A stretch of 56,626 bases of DNA from Alphaproteobacteria bacterium (lineage in GTDB: Bacteria > Pseudomonadota > Alphaproteobacteria > Micropepsales > Micropepsaceae): NCBI GenBank assembly GCA_021324545.1, contig JAJPIX010000035.1:1-56626 (forward strand), written 5' to 3'. This document shows, piece after piece, positions 1-8,484 of the stretch. Positions within the stretch are counted from its first letter, which is position 1; every line of letters starts with the position of its first letter. Below the pieces are notes generated by a model. That model was not told the DNA's origin. It saw only the letters and a list, made by a program, of their open reading frames with translations, and ran no database searches. The position numbers were made by a program, and so were the translations under genes.

Positions 1-1
1 C

Positions 2-1453
2 GGCGGCGACGGGATCCATGCCGTGGAGAGCGCGGAAGGCGGCTCCTTCGCCACCTACCGCCTGAACGCGCAGGCCAATGGCACGGAGGGCATCGTGGAA
101 TATGGCGCGGCGCTGAATTACTTCCACACCAACGGCGTTTCCGCCGCGGACGCGCGCAACGGCAACAGCGAAACCGACGGCTACGGCAATTTCGGCGCCA
201 CGGTGAACACGCGCACGCATGTCACCCCGTGGTTGAGCCTGGACCTGCGCGGCTACATGACGGACGCGCGCGACGATTTCGACGGATTCCCGCCACCCAC
301 CTTCACATTCCAGGACGATGCCGAATATGCCCGCAACCGGTTCTATGCGGGTTATGCGGGGCTGAACGCCGACCTTCTGGACGGCAGGTTCCACAACCGC
401 GTGGCCGTTACATCCTCGCTCAACGACCGCAAGGATTTCGACCCTTCGCAGCCCTTGCCGCTCGATTTCTACGCGAAGGGCGGCGATACGACCTACGAAT
501 ATCAGGGCGTGGTGGATTTTTCGCCGGAGGACGAACTCACCTTCGGCGCCGAAGACGACCGCACCACGATCAACTCGGCATCGCCATCGAGCTTCGATCC
601 GCACCCTTCGCCGCTCAAGGCATCCATGCGCAACGACGGCTATTACGCGCAAATGCAGTCAACCCTCTTCCGCCAGCTCACGCTGACGGGCGGCGTGCGG
701 TATGACGACAACGACAGGTTCGGCAGCCACGCATCGCTCAAGCTGGCGGCGGCCTGGCAAATCCCGGAGAGCGGCACGACGCTTCACGCCAACTATGGCG
801 ACGGTTTCAAGGCGCCGACCCTGTTCGAGCTGTTTTCCGAATTTTCCAATCCCTTGCGCACCCTTTCGCCGGAAGTGGCGCATGGCTGGGAAGCGGGCGT
901 GGATCAGAAGCTCTTCGGCGATGTCGCGCTTGTTTCGCTTGCCTATTTCAACCGGCGCACCACGGACGAGATAGACTTCTTCTCATGCTTCGGCGTGGTC
1001 TCGCCCGCCTGCAAGCTCAGGCCGTTCGGTTATTACGACAACATCGACCGCGTTCGCGCGCGCGGCATCGAGATGGCCGCAATCTTGCGCCCGGCCGAGG
1101 GATTGACCCTGAGCGCCAACGCGACATGGCTCGACGACGTGAATCTCGTGACCGACACCGATCTGGCGCGGCGTCCGCACTGGCAGGCCAACGCCGATCT
1201 GCGCTGGCAGGCCACGGACGCGCTTTCGCTCGGCACCACGGTGGAATATGTGGGCCGGCGCTTCGATTCCGCCGGCGAATTCAACCCGCTTGCGGCCTAT
1301 ACGCTGGTCAATGCCTACGCGGCCTATGACCTCGGCCGGGGATATGAGCTGTTCGCGCGCGCCGAAAATCTGGCCGACCGGCATTACCAGCCGGTGGCGG
1401 GTTATGGCGCAGAAGGCCGCGCCGTTTACGGTGGCATCAGGGCGGCTTTCTAA
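2..1453 (+). CDS. TonB-dependent outer-membrane receptor, BtuB-like (5' end outside window)
   Basis: This is the C-terminal part of a TonB-dependent receptor; the reading frame is open to the window edge, so the plug domain and signal peptide lie upstream. What is visible is a 22-strand-barrel type sequence: alternating aromatic/polar strands, the typical 'GDGFKAPTLFELF' segment of BtuB/FepA-type barrels around residue 265, and a C-terminal strand ending in Phe. Such receptors import cobalamin, iron chelates or other large ligands across the outer membrane using TonB energy. The closing segment 'YQPVAGYGAEGRAVYGGIR' resembles BtuB-type receptors, so cobalamin is a guess, not a demonstration. 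The internal GTG at 23 is not the real start. The next gene follows after 65 bp on the same strand. Confidence 0.88.
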   Translation, partial: GGDGIHAVESAEGGSFATYRLNAQANGTEGIVEYGAALNYFHTNGVSAADARNGNSETDGYGNFGATVNTRTHVTPWLSLDLRGYMTDARDDFDGFPPPTFTFQDDAEYARNRFYAGYAGLNADLLDGRFHNRVAVTSSLNDRKDFDPSQPLPLDFYAKGGDTTYEYQGVVDFSPEDELTFGAEDDRTTINSASPSSFDPHPSPLKASMRNDGYYAQMQSTLFRQLTLTGGVRYDDNDRFGSHASLKLAAAWQIPESGTTLHANYGDGFKAPTLFELFSEFSNPLRTLSPEVAHGWEAGVDQKLFGDVALVSLAYFNRRTTDEIDFFSCFGVVSPACKLRPFGYYDNIDRVRARGIEMAAILRPAEGLTLSANATWLDDVNLVTDTDLARRPHWQANADLRWQATDALSLGTTVEYVGRRFDSAGEFNPLAAYTLVNAYAAYDLGRGYELFARAENLADRHYQPVAGYGAEGRAVYGGIRAAF

Positions 1454-1518
1454 TCGCGCATCGGGCGTGGCAGACTTTCCGGCGGGGGCCGCTGTTTTCC
1501 GGCTTCCGCCGGACCGGA

Positions 1519-4500
1519 ATGACCATAAAACGCATCCTAATCGCCAATCGCGGCGAGATCGCCATCCGTATCGCCCGCGCGGCAGACGAGCGCGGCCTTG
1601 AATCCGTGGCGGTTTATTCGCAGGACGATGCCCGGTCGCCGCATGTGCGCGCGGCCACGCGCGCGCACGCGCTGCATGGCAGCGGGCCCGCGGCCTATCT
1701 CGACATCGCGCGGGTGATCGCCGCAGCCAAATCCACCGGTTGCGATACGATCCATCCCGGTTACGGGTTCTTGAGCGAGAACCCGCTGTTCGCGCAGGCC
1801 TGCGCGGAGACGGGCCTTGTCTTCATCGGGCCATCGCCCAACGTTCTGGCGGCGTTCGGCGACAAGACGCGGGCGCGCGGCATCGCGCAGCGTTATGGCG
1901 TTCCCGTTCTTCCCGGCACGCCGGGCGCGGCGAGCCTGGACGATGCGCGCGCCTTCATGGCCGCACAGCGCGGCGGTGCGATCGTGATCAAGGCGCTGGC
2001 GGGCGGGGGCGGACGCGGCATCCGGATCGTGAGCGATCCGGCCACGCTGGACGAGGCCTATGCGCGTTGCCGTTCGGAAGCGCGCGCCGCTTTCGGCAAC
2101 GATGCGGTGTACGCCGAAGCCTTCATGGACCGCGCGCGGCACATCGAGGTGCAGGTTGCGGGCGACGGGGAAAGCGCCGTGCATCTGTGGGAACGCGACT
2201 GCACGCTGCAGCGCCGCCAGCAAAAGATCATCGAGATCGCGCCGGCGCCGGCGCTGGATCAGAAGATCCGCCAGCAGCTTCTGGATGCCGCCGTCTGGCT
2301 GGCCGACGATGTGAAGCTGAAAGGGCTTGCGACAATCGAATTTCTCGTGCGTCCGAAGGCGGGCCATGGCGAAGCGCCGTTCTTTTTCGTGGAAGCCAAT
2401 CCGCGCATCCAGGTGGAGCACCCGGTCACCGAAGAGATCACGGGCATCGATCTGGTGTCGCTTCAAATCGATCTTGCGGACGGCCGTTCCCTGCGCGAGC
2501 TCGGCCTGAAGCAGAGCGAAGTTCCCCATCCGCGCGGCGTGGCCATCCAGCTTCGCGTCAACCTGGAGAAAATCGCCGGCGACGGAACGGTATCGCCGTC
2601 CGCCGGCACGCTGTCGCGCTTTGCTCCGCCCACCGGACCCGGCGTGCGTGTCGATACGGCCGGCTGCGAAGGCTTTGCGGCCAACCCCGCCTTCGATCCC
2701 CTGATCGCCAAGGTCATCGTGTCGGCGCCGGAACTTCCCATGGCGCTTGCGCGCGCCGAGCGCGCGCTTTCGGAATTTGCGATCGAAGGGGCCTCAAGCA
2801 ACCTTGCATTCCTGCGCGCCATCCTCCGGTTGCCCGAGGCCGGGTCGGCGCAATTCCACACCCAGATTGTGAACGAGAACCTTGCGGCGCTTCTTGCGGC
2901 CGCATCGGCCCTCTGCCCCGCAGGCCCCGATATGGCGGCATCGCCCGAAGCCGCACCGGCGCCGCCGGGAACGGTTGCCATTCGCGCGCCCATGCAGGGA
3001 AAGATCGTCAGCCTCGATGTGGCGGCCGGCGACCTTGTGCCCGCAAACGCGGCGGTTGCCGTGATCGAGGCGATGAAGATGGAGCACATCATCACGGCGT
3101 CCCAATCGGGCCGCGTGCACGGGCTGGCGGCGGCGGCCGGGTTGGTGGTGGCGGAGAACGAGGCGATCCTGTTTCTGGAACCATGCGACGTTGCGGCCGA
3201 TGCGGCGCGCCAGGACGTGCCGCCCGATCCCGGCGCCGTCCGCCCCGATCTTGCGGAAGCGATCGAACGCCACGCCACAGGCGCGGATGCAAACAGGCCC
3301 GAAGCGGTGGCGCGCCGGCGCAGGACAAACCAGCGCACGGCGCGCGAGAATGTCGCCGATCTCTGCGATCCGGGAAGCTTCATCGAATATGGCGCGCTCG
3401 CGGTTGCGGCGCAGAGACGAAGGCGCGCGCTGGACGACCTTCTGAAAAACACGCCGGGCGACGGGATCATCACCGGCATCGGAACCGTGAACGCGGCGCT
3501 CTTCGGAGAGAATTCCGCGCGCTGTGCTGTGCTGGCCTACGACTACACCGTGCTGGCGGGTACGCAGGGCGCGATGAACCACAAGAAGAAGGACCGGCTG
3601 CTGAAGATTGCCGAAGAATGGCGGCTGCCGGTGGTCGTGTTCACCGAAGGCGGCGGCGGGCGGCCCGGCGACACCGATGTGTTGGGCGTGGCGGGGCTGG
3701 ATGTTCCCACCTTCCGGCAATATGCGAAGCTGAGCGGGCTTGTGCCGCGCGTCGCCATCAATTCCGGCCGGTGTTTTGCCGGCAACGCGGCGCTTGCCGG
3801 ATGCAGCGACGTCATCATCGCCACGGCGAATTCCAACATCGGCATGGGAGGCCCCGCCATGATCGAAGGCGGAGGGCTTGGCACCTATGCGCCCGAAGAG
3901 GTGGGGCCGATGGCCGTGCAGGTGCCCAACGGCGTCGTGGATGTGGCGGTTGCGGATGAAGCGGAGGCTGTGGCGGCGGCGAAAAAATATCTCGCCTATT
4001 TTCAGGGCGCGATCGGCGGCTGGCAGGCGGGGGACCAGAAGATGCTGCGCACGCTCATCCCCGAAAACCGCCTGCGGGTTTACGACATCCGCCGCGTGAT
4101 CGCGGCGCTTGCCGACGCGGATTCGGTTCTGGAACTGCGCGGGGGCTTTGCGCCGGGCATGATTACCGCGCTTGTGCGCATCGAGGGCGAGCCGTTCGGC
4201 CTGATCGCCAACAACCCCATGCACCTGGCAGGCGCCATCGACGCGCCCTGCGCCGACAAGGCCGCACGCTTCCTTCAGCTCTGCGACGCCTTCGGCCTGC
4301 CCCTCCTTTCGCTCTGCGATACGCCCGGCTTCATGGTGGGCCCGGAGGCGGAGAAAACCGCGCTCGTGCGCCGCGTCAGCCGCATGTTCGTGACGGGCGC
4401 CGATCTCGGCGTACCCATGTTCACGGTGGTGCTGCGCAAGGGATACGGGCTTGGCGCGCAGGCGATGGCGGGCGGCAGCTTTCATGCGCCTTTTTTCATC

Positions 4501-4788
4501 GTGTCGTGGCCCACCGGCGAATTCGGCGGCATGGGGCTCGAAGGCGCAGTCCGCCTCGGCTACCGCAAGGAGCTCGAAAGCGCGCCCACGCCGGAAGCGC
4601 GCGAGGCGCTGTTCCGGAAGATGGTGGAGCAATCCTACGCGCGCGGGAAAGCCATCAACATGGCGGCGTTCCTGGAAATCGACGACGTGATCGATCCGGC
4701 CGATACGCGCCGCTGGATCATGCGCGGGCTTCGTTCGGCGCCGCGCCGCGAGACGGCCGGGCGGCGGCGAATTGTGGATACCTGGTGA
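1519..4788 (+). CDS. Single-chain biotin-dependent acyl-CoA carboxylase (BC-BCCP-CT fusion)
   Basis: One 1089-residue chain carries all three parts of an acyl-CoA carboxylase. Residues 1-450 are a biotin carboxylase (start 'ILIANRGEIAIRI', ATP-grasp glycine loop 'AGGGGRGIRI', then 'ERDCTLQRRQQK' and 'NPRIQVEHPVTE'). Residues about 485-555 are the biotin carrier with EAMKMEH, so K520 should be biotinylated. Residues about 590-1089 are a carboxyltransferase of the propionyl/acetyl-CoA carboxylase beta type. Most bacterial enzymes split these functions over two or more subunits; the one-chain form is known as the long-chain acyl-CoA carboxylase (LCC) type. Substrate cannot be read from sequence: acetyl-, propionyl- or longer acyl-CoA are possible. 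It starts 65 bp after the receptor gene and its stop directly abuts the convergent cheR stop. Confidence 0.93.
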   Translation: MTIKRILIANRGEIAIRIARAADERGLESVAVYSQDDARSPHVRAATRAHALHGSGPAAYLDIARVIAAAKSTGCDTIHPGYGFLSENPLFAQACAETGLVFIGPSPNVLAAFGDKTRARGIAQRYGVPVLPGTPGAASLDDARAFMAAQRGGAIVIKALAGGGGRGIRIVSDPATLDEAYARCRSEARAAFGNDAVYAEAFMDRARHIEVQVAGDGESAVHLWERDCTLQRRQQKIIEIAPAPALDQKIRQQLLDAAVWLADDVKLKGLATIEFLVRPKAGHGEAPFFFVEANPRIQVEHPVTEEITGIDLVSLQIDLADGRSLRELGLKQSEVPHPRGVAIQLRVNLEKIAGDGTVSPSAGTLSRFAPPTGPGVRVDTAGCEGFAANPAFDPLIAKVIVSAPELPMALARAERALSEFAIEGASSNLAFLRAILRLPEAGSAQFHTQIVNENLAALLAAASALCPAGPDMAASPEAAPAPPGTVAIRAPMQGKIVSLDVAAGDLVPANAAVAVIEAMKMEHIITASQSGRVHGLAAAAGLVVAENEAILFLEPCDVAADAARQDVPPDPGAVRPDLAEAIERHATGADANRPEAVARRRRTNQRTARENVADLCDPGSFIEYGALAVAAQRRRRALDDLLKNTPGDGIITGIGTVNAALFGENSARCAVLAYDYTVLAGTQGAMNHKKKDRLLKIAEEWRLPVVVFTEGGGGRPGDTDVLGVAGLDVPTFRQYAKLSGLVPRVAINSGRCFAGNAALAGCSDVIIATANSNIGMGGPAMIEGGGLGTYAPEEVGPMAVQVPNGVVDVAVADEAEAVAAAKKYLAYFQGAIGGWQAGDQKMLRTLIPENRLRVYDIRRVIAALADADSVLELRGGFAPGMITALVRIEGEPFGLIANNPMHLAGAIDAPCADKAARFLQLCDAFGLPLLSLCDTPGFMVGPEAEKTALVRRVSRMFVTGADLGVPMFTVVLRKGYGLGAQAMAGGSFHAPFFIVSWPTGEFGGMGLEGAVRLGYRKELESAPTPEAREALFRKMVEQSYARGKAINMAAFLEIDDVIDPADTRRWIMRGLRSAPRRETAGRRRIVDTW

Positions 4789-5634
4789 TCAGCCTGCGAG
4801 GCGCGCCATGCGCGCGTTCGCCTGCGCCGCCCTGACATAGACGCCGCGCACGTCGTCCACCGGCGCGAAGGCCGAAGACGCGCCGGCAAGTGATTCCGTC
4901 GCGCCCAGAACCAGCCAGCCGTCCGGCGCCAGCGAATCTGCCAGACGGTCGATCACGCGCATTTTCGTGGTCATGTCGAAATAGATGAGCACATTGCGGC
5001 AGAAGATGACGTCGAGCGCGCCGAGCCAGCCGAAGCTGTCCAGCAGGTTGAACTGGCGGAACGAAACCATGCGGCGCAAACGCTGGGCGATGCGCCATTG
5101 CTCGCCTTCCTGCGCGAAATGGCGCACGAGGCGCTGGATCGGAAGGCCGCGCTGCACTTCGAACTGCGAATAGAGGCCCTCTTTCGCCCGGGCGATCGCC
5201 GCCGAGCTGAGATCGGTTGCGTGGAGGTCTACCGTCCAGCCGGCTTCCGGCAGCCGCAGATCGTCAAGAATCATCGCCAGCGAATAGGCTTCCTGGCCGT
5301 TGGCCGCGCCAGCGCACCAGATGCGCAGGCGGCGCTGGCCGGCGCGCCGCGCCAGCAGCATCGGCAGGATCGTGTTCTGGAAATATTCGAAGGCGTGCTT
5401 GTCGCGGAAGAAGGAGGATTCGTTTGTCGTCATCGCTTCGGTGACGGCGCCAGCGATCGTCTCGCGGCCGTGGCGAAGCTCGGCGACCAGGCTTGCGACC
5501 TCGCGAAAGCCGAAGCGCTGCGCCACCGGCAGGAGCCTGCTTTCGACAAGCGGCAGCTTGTCCTGGCGCAAGTGCAGTCCGGAACGCCGCCGCAGCAGAT
5601 CGGCGAGAAAATCGAAATCGGCGCCATCCATCAC
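4789..5634 (-). CDS. cheR: CheR-type protein-glutamate O-methyltransferase
   Basis: 281 residues with the two CheR parts: an N-terminal helical domain (residues 1-75) and a SAM-binding methyltransferase domain. Motifs seen are 'TTNESSFFRD' near residue 90, 'RIWCAGAANGQEAYSLAM' as SAM motif I, and 'DVIFCRNVLIYFD' near 215. CheR enzymes methylate glutamates of chemoreceptors to tune signalling. The ATG overlaps the stop region of the upstream response-regulator gene by 4 bp, so the two are translationally coupled. No receptor, CheA or CheB gene is in the window, so this is an orphan or secondary set that may serve a pathway other than swimming. Confidence 0.93.
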   Translation of the reverse strand: MMDGADFDFLADLLRRRSGLHLRQDKLPLVESRLLPVAQRFGFREVASLVAELRHGRETIAGAVTEAMTTNESSFFRDKHAFEYFQNTILPMLLARRAGQRRLRIWCAGAANGQEAYSLAMILDDLRLPEAGWTVDLHATDLSSAAIARAKEGLYSQFEVQRGLPIQRLVRHFAQEGEQWRIAQRLRRMVSFRQFNLLDSFGWLGALDVIFCRNVLIYFDMTTKMRVIDRLADSLAPDGWLVLGATESLAGASSAFAPVDDVRGVYVRAAQANARMARLAG

Positions 5635-5996
5635 AACATTCCGACTTCGGCCAGCTTGGATTCGATGATTTCGCGGTCGAAGGGCTTCATGATGTATTCG
5701 CTGGCGCCGGCGCCGAGCGCTTCGGTGATGTGGGCAACGTCGTTTTCCGTCGTGCAGAACACGACGACGGGCGATTTGCCCTCGTGCTCGCGCCTGAGCG
5801 CGCGCAGGAATTCGATGCCGTTCATGGTCGGCAAATTCCAGTCCAGCAGGATCAGGTCGGGCATCTGCCGGCGGCAGATTTCCAGGGCTGCGGCGCCGTC
5901 TTCGGCTTCGTCGGTCTCGAAGCGCAAATCCCCCAGAATCCGGCAGGCAACTTTGCGGATCACGCGGCTGTCGTCGACGACCAGGCAGTGCTTCAT
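5631..5996 (-). CDS. Single-domain CheY-like response regulator
   Basis: 121 residues, one receiver domain and nothing else. The acidic pocket is D8/D9, the phosphoacceptor is D52 in 'LILLDWNLP', the switch Thr lies in 'FCTTEN', and the conserved Lys is K104 in 'YIMKPF'. With no output domain it must act by protein-protein contact, as CheY, DivK or CpdR do. It sits between chpT and cheR on the same strand and overlaps cheR by 4 bp. It may take phosphate from ChpT or from a CheA elsewhere; the sequence does not decide this. Confidence 0.92.
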   Translation of the reverse strand: MKHCLVVDDSRVIRKVACRILGDLRFETDEAEDGAAALEICRRQMPDLILLDWNLPTMNGIEFLRALRREHEGKSPVVVFCTTENDVAHITEALGAGASEYIMKPFDREIIESKLAEVGML

Positions 5997-6054
5997 GGCG
6001 GGCCCTCCGAAAGGGAAAGCCTAGGCCCGAGAGGGTAAATGGGTTCTGAAGCCG

Positions 6055-6672
6055 CTAGCCCGCGGCCAGCTCCACCGCGCCGTCCCGCGCGCGGACCGAG
6101 AGGTCCGCGTTCAGATTCCGCGCGATCCGGCAGGTGAGATAGGCCTGGATGGTGCGTCCATCGAGCGGGCCGGACGGTTCGCCCTGAAGCGCCTTTTCCA
6201 CGTCGTCCAGCAGCCGCGCATTCGGGCCCGTGGCCGCAATCCTGAAAGCCGGGGATTGCGCATCGCCGGCGGTTCCCACCCTGACCTGCCCGCCCCTCGG
6301 CAGGCTGTCGCTGGCCAGCAGCGCCGAATTCATCAGGAGCTTGGCCCAATCCTTGGGCCACGTGATATTGGCCGCTTCCCAGACGAGTTCCACCTTGCCG
6401 CCCTGCAGCAGACCCCCGACCATCCGGCCCACCTCGCTCAGATCGAGCTCGGCCCCCGCCGCCCCGGCCGCGCCGAAGGCGATGCGCGCAAACTGCAGCC
6501 GCGCGGCCGCCTGGGCGGCGCTGGAGGCGACCAGCTTCAGCGCATCGGCGCGCATGGCCGCATCGCGCTCATCTTCCAGCACTTCCAGACCGTTGACCAC
6601 CGCACCCACAGGGCTCACAAGGTCATGGCATACCCGCGACACCAGAAGGGCAGCGAATTCCAGTTCGTTCAT
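6055..6672 (-). CDS. chpT: ChpT-like histidine phosphotransferase
   Basis: 205 residues. The N-terminal helix carries 'VSRVCHDLVSPVGAVVNGLEVL', with H16 as the likely phosphorylated histidine, followed by a degenerate histidine-kinase-like ATPase fold that lacks clear ATP-binding boxes. This is the layout of ChpT, the dimeric phosphotransferase that passes phosphate from CckA to CtrA and CpdR in the alphaproteobacterial cell-cycle relay. The response-regulator and cheR genes follow on the same strand after 58 bp, so the three are likely co-transcribed. The divergent cysQ start lies about 70 bp away. Name is inferred from the H-box signature and length. Confidence 0.85.
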   Translation of the reverse strand: MNELEFAALLVSRVCHDLVSPVGAVVNGLEVLEDERDAAMRADALKLVASSAAQAAARLQFARIAFGAAGAAGAELDLSEVGRMVGGLLQGGKVELVWEAANITWPKDWAKLLMNSALLASDSLPRGGQVRVGTAGDAQSPAFRIAATGPNARLLDDVEKALQGEPSGPLDGRTIQAYLTCRIARNLNADLSVRARDGAVELAAG

Positions 6673-6742
6673 GGGTTGCCGTGGCCTCCATGGTTTCCAG
6701 TTTACAATCTGCGAACACGGCTCTTAAGGAATGTTTAAGCCT

Positions 6743-7543
6743 ATGAAAAGTGCGCAGCCTTCCGAATTTCTGACCATGCTTGCCGAAGTTGCCTGGCATG
6801 CGGGCGAAATCCTGCTCAGCCACTACGAGAAGCTGGATATCGTGGCCCGCAAAAAGGAAGACAATTCCCCCGTCACCGACGCCGACGAGGAGACCGAGGA
6901 ATTCATCCTGGCGCGGCTTGCGCATCTGGCGCCGGGCACCGCCGTAATCGCGGAAGAAGAAGTGGCGCAGGGCCGAATTCGCGCCATCGGCGAGCGATTT
7001 TTCCTCGTGGACCCGCTGGACGGCACCAAGGAATTCCTCAACCGCAACGGCGAGTTCACGGTGAATATCGCCGAGATCATCCGCAGACGGCCGGTGCGCG
7101 GGGTTGTCTATGCGCCCGTCAAGAACCGGCTCTTCATGGGCGAAGTGCCCGGACAGGCTTTCGAGATCAAGACCGAATATCATGTGCTGCCGAATTTCAC
7201 CGCGGCCGCGCGCATTTCCGCGCGCCTGCCGGATGCGGACGGGCTGGTGGCGGTCGCCAGCCGTTCCCACCGCGACCTACAAACGGACGAATATCTGAAG
7301 CGGTTCCGGGTGAAGGAATTCGTCAGCGCCGGATCGTCGCTCAAATTCTGCCTGGTGGCCGCCGGCGAAGCCGACATCTATCCGCGTCACGGCCGCACGA
7401 TGGAATGGGATATCGCCGCGGGCCACGCGGTGTTGGCCGCCGCCGGCGGAAGCGTGAGCCAGCTCAACGGGCGGGCCATGATGTACGGCAAGGCCGAAGA
7501 AGGATTCGCAAACCCGTATTTCGTGGCCCGCGGCCTGACCTAG
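6743..7543 (+). CDS. cysQ: 3'(2'),5'-bisphosphate nucleotidase CysQ
   Basis: Member of the inositol-monophosphatase superfamily. Metal-binding motifs seen are 'SPVTDADEETEEF' near residue 50, 'EEEVAQGR' near 75 and the signature 'FFLVDPLDGTKEFLNRNGEFTVN' near 90; the late 'EWDIAAGHAVLAAAGG' completes the active site. CysQ removes the 3' phosphate from PAP made in sulfate assimilation, which fits a genome region that also holds a sulfate uptake operon 6 kb away. The ATG at 6743 (266 aa) is preferred: an in-frame ATG at 6731 directly abuts the AAGGA box, leaving no room for ribosome binding. Confidence 0.92.
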   Translation: MKSAQPSEFLTMLAEVAWHAGEILLSHYEKLDIVARKKEDNSPVTDADEETEEFILARLAHLAPGTAVIAEEEVAQGRIRAIGERFFLVDPLDGTKEFLNRNGEFTVNIAEIIRRRPVRGVVYAPVKNRLFMGEVPGQAFEIKTEYHVLPNFTAAARISARLPDADGLVAVASRSHRDLQTDEYLKRFRVKEFVSAGSSLKFCLVAAGEADIYPRHGRTMEWDIAAGHAVLAAAGGSVSQLNGRAMMYGKAEEGFANPYFVARGLT

Positions 7544-7547
7544 CCGC

Positions 7548-7808
7548 TCAGAAATCCCGGCCCGTCCGGTTCGAATAGAACAGAAGCGCCATCAGCCCGC
7601 CGCCGACCAGAATCGTAAAAAACACGCCTGCGACCAGAAAGATCCAGCCGGCGGTGGATATTTCCACGCCGCTCATGCGGCCCCACGCCCAGATCGCATA
7701 CCAGATCGCGGCCGCCAGAAAGAGCGCAAGAACGACGAGCGCAATCCAGCCCCAGGGGCCAAGACGGCTGCCGGACGCGGATCGGGGCGGGCGCGAAGAA
7801 TCGTTCAT
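7548..7808 (-). CDS. Small two-helix membrane protein
   Basis: 86 residues with a Ser/Arg/Pro-rich N-terminus and two clear hydrophobic segments ('WIALVVLALFLAAAIWYAIWAW' and 'GWIFLVAGVFFTILVGGGLMALLFY', roughly residues 22-43 and 54-78), then a short polar tail. No known function; I do not recognise the family. It is convergent with cysQ (4 bp between stops) and divergent from the DUF1134 gene. A TTG nine codons upstream is possible, but the ATG at 7808 is preferred. Confidence 0.7.
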   Translation of the reverse strand: MNDSSRPPRSASGSRLGPWGWIALVVLALFLAAAIWYAIWAWGRMSGVEISTAGWIFLVAGVFFTILVGGGLMALLFYSNRTGRDF

Positions 7809-7904
7809 GAGCCTTGCCGGATTATAAGCTGACAAGCCGCAATTCAGCCACCATCATGGCGCTGGAATTCAAAACGCGTTCGGACCGGTCGAGGAGGCAT
7901 TGGA

Positions 7905-8483
7905 ATGAGTATACGGCATGGCATTTCTTCCGCGCTTGCGGCTCTGGCGGTTGCAGCCCTTTGCGTAACGCCCGCGCTTGCCCAGGACGAGAGCGCCGAC
8001 CAGAAATTTACCCAGAACGAGATTGTGCAGGCCGCCGCGGGCTTCTTCGGCATGACATCGGAAGCGGTGGCCAAGGCCGTGCAGAAGGTGTTTTCCGAAC
8101 AGGGCCTGCCGGACGCCTATATCAAGGGCGACGAAGGGTCGGGCGCATTCATCGCCGGACTGCGTTACGGCTCCGGCTGGCTGATCCGCAAGAACGCGCC
8201 GCCGGAAAAGATTTACTGGCAGGGCCCGTCGGTGGGCTTCGATTTCGGCGGGAATGCGTCGAAGGCTTTCATCCTGGTCTACAATCTGGGGCCTTCGGAC
8301 AGGCTGTTCCAGCGCTTTCCCGACATCGAAGGCAGCTTCTATTTCGTCGCAGGCCTTGGCGTGAATTACATGCGCGCCGGCGACATCACGATCGCGCCGA
8401 TGCGCACGGGCGTGGGCCTGAGGGCCGGGGTGAATGCGGGCTACATCACCTTCACCCGCGAAGCCACCATCAATCCGTTCTGA
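7905..8483 (+). CDS. DUF1134 (EipA-family) exported envelope protein
   Basis: 192 residues with a signal peptide cleaved after 'TPALAQ' (about residue 27). The rest matches the DUF1134 pattern: 'EGSGAFIAGLRYGSGWL', 'IYWQGPSVGFDFGGNASKAFILVYNLG', 'FPDIEGSFYFVAGLGVNY' and the closing 'TFTREATINPF'. The family is characteristic of Alphaproteobacteria; in Brucella it is called EipA and is needed for envelope integrity, with a small beta-barrel fold. It stands alone and is convergent with secF (one base between stops). Confidence 0.85.
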   Translation: MSIRHGISSALAALAVAALCVTPALAQDESADQKFTQNEIVQAAAGFFGMTSEAVAKAVQKVFSEQGLPDAYIKGDEGSGAFIAGLRYGSGWLIRKNAPPEKIYWQGPSVGFDFGGNASKAFILVYNLGPSDRLFQRFPDIEGSFYFVAGLGVNYMRAGDITIAPMRTGVGLRAGVNAGYITFTREATINPF

Positions 8484-8484
8484 G

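Noticed and set aside
1740-4632. Long frames of 739 and 612 residues on both strands
   Set aside because: Both overlap the carboxylase gene, whose domains are unmistakable. They have low-complexity Arg/Gly/Ala composition.
7819-7850. TATAAT on the minus strand before the small membrane protein gene
   Set aside because: A perfect -10, but no acceptable -35 at 16-18 bp; the leader would be only about ten bases. Not strong enough to list.
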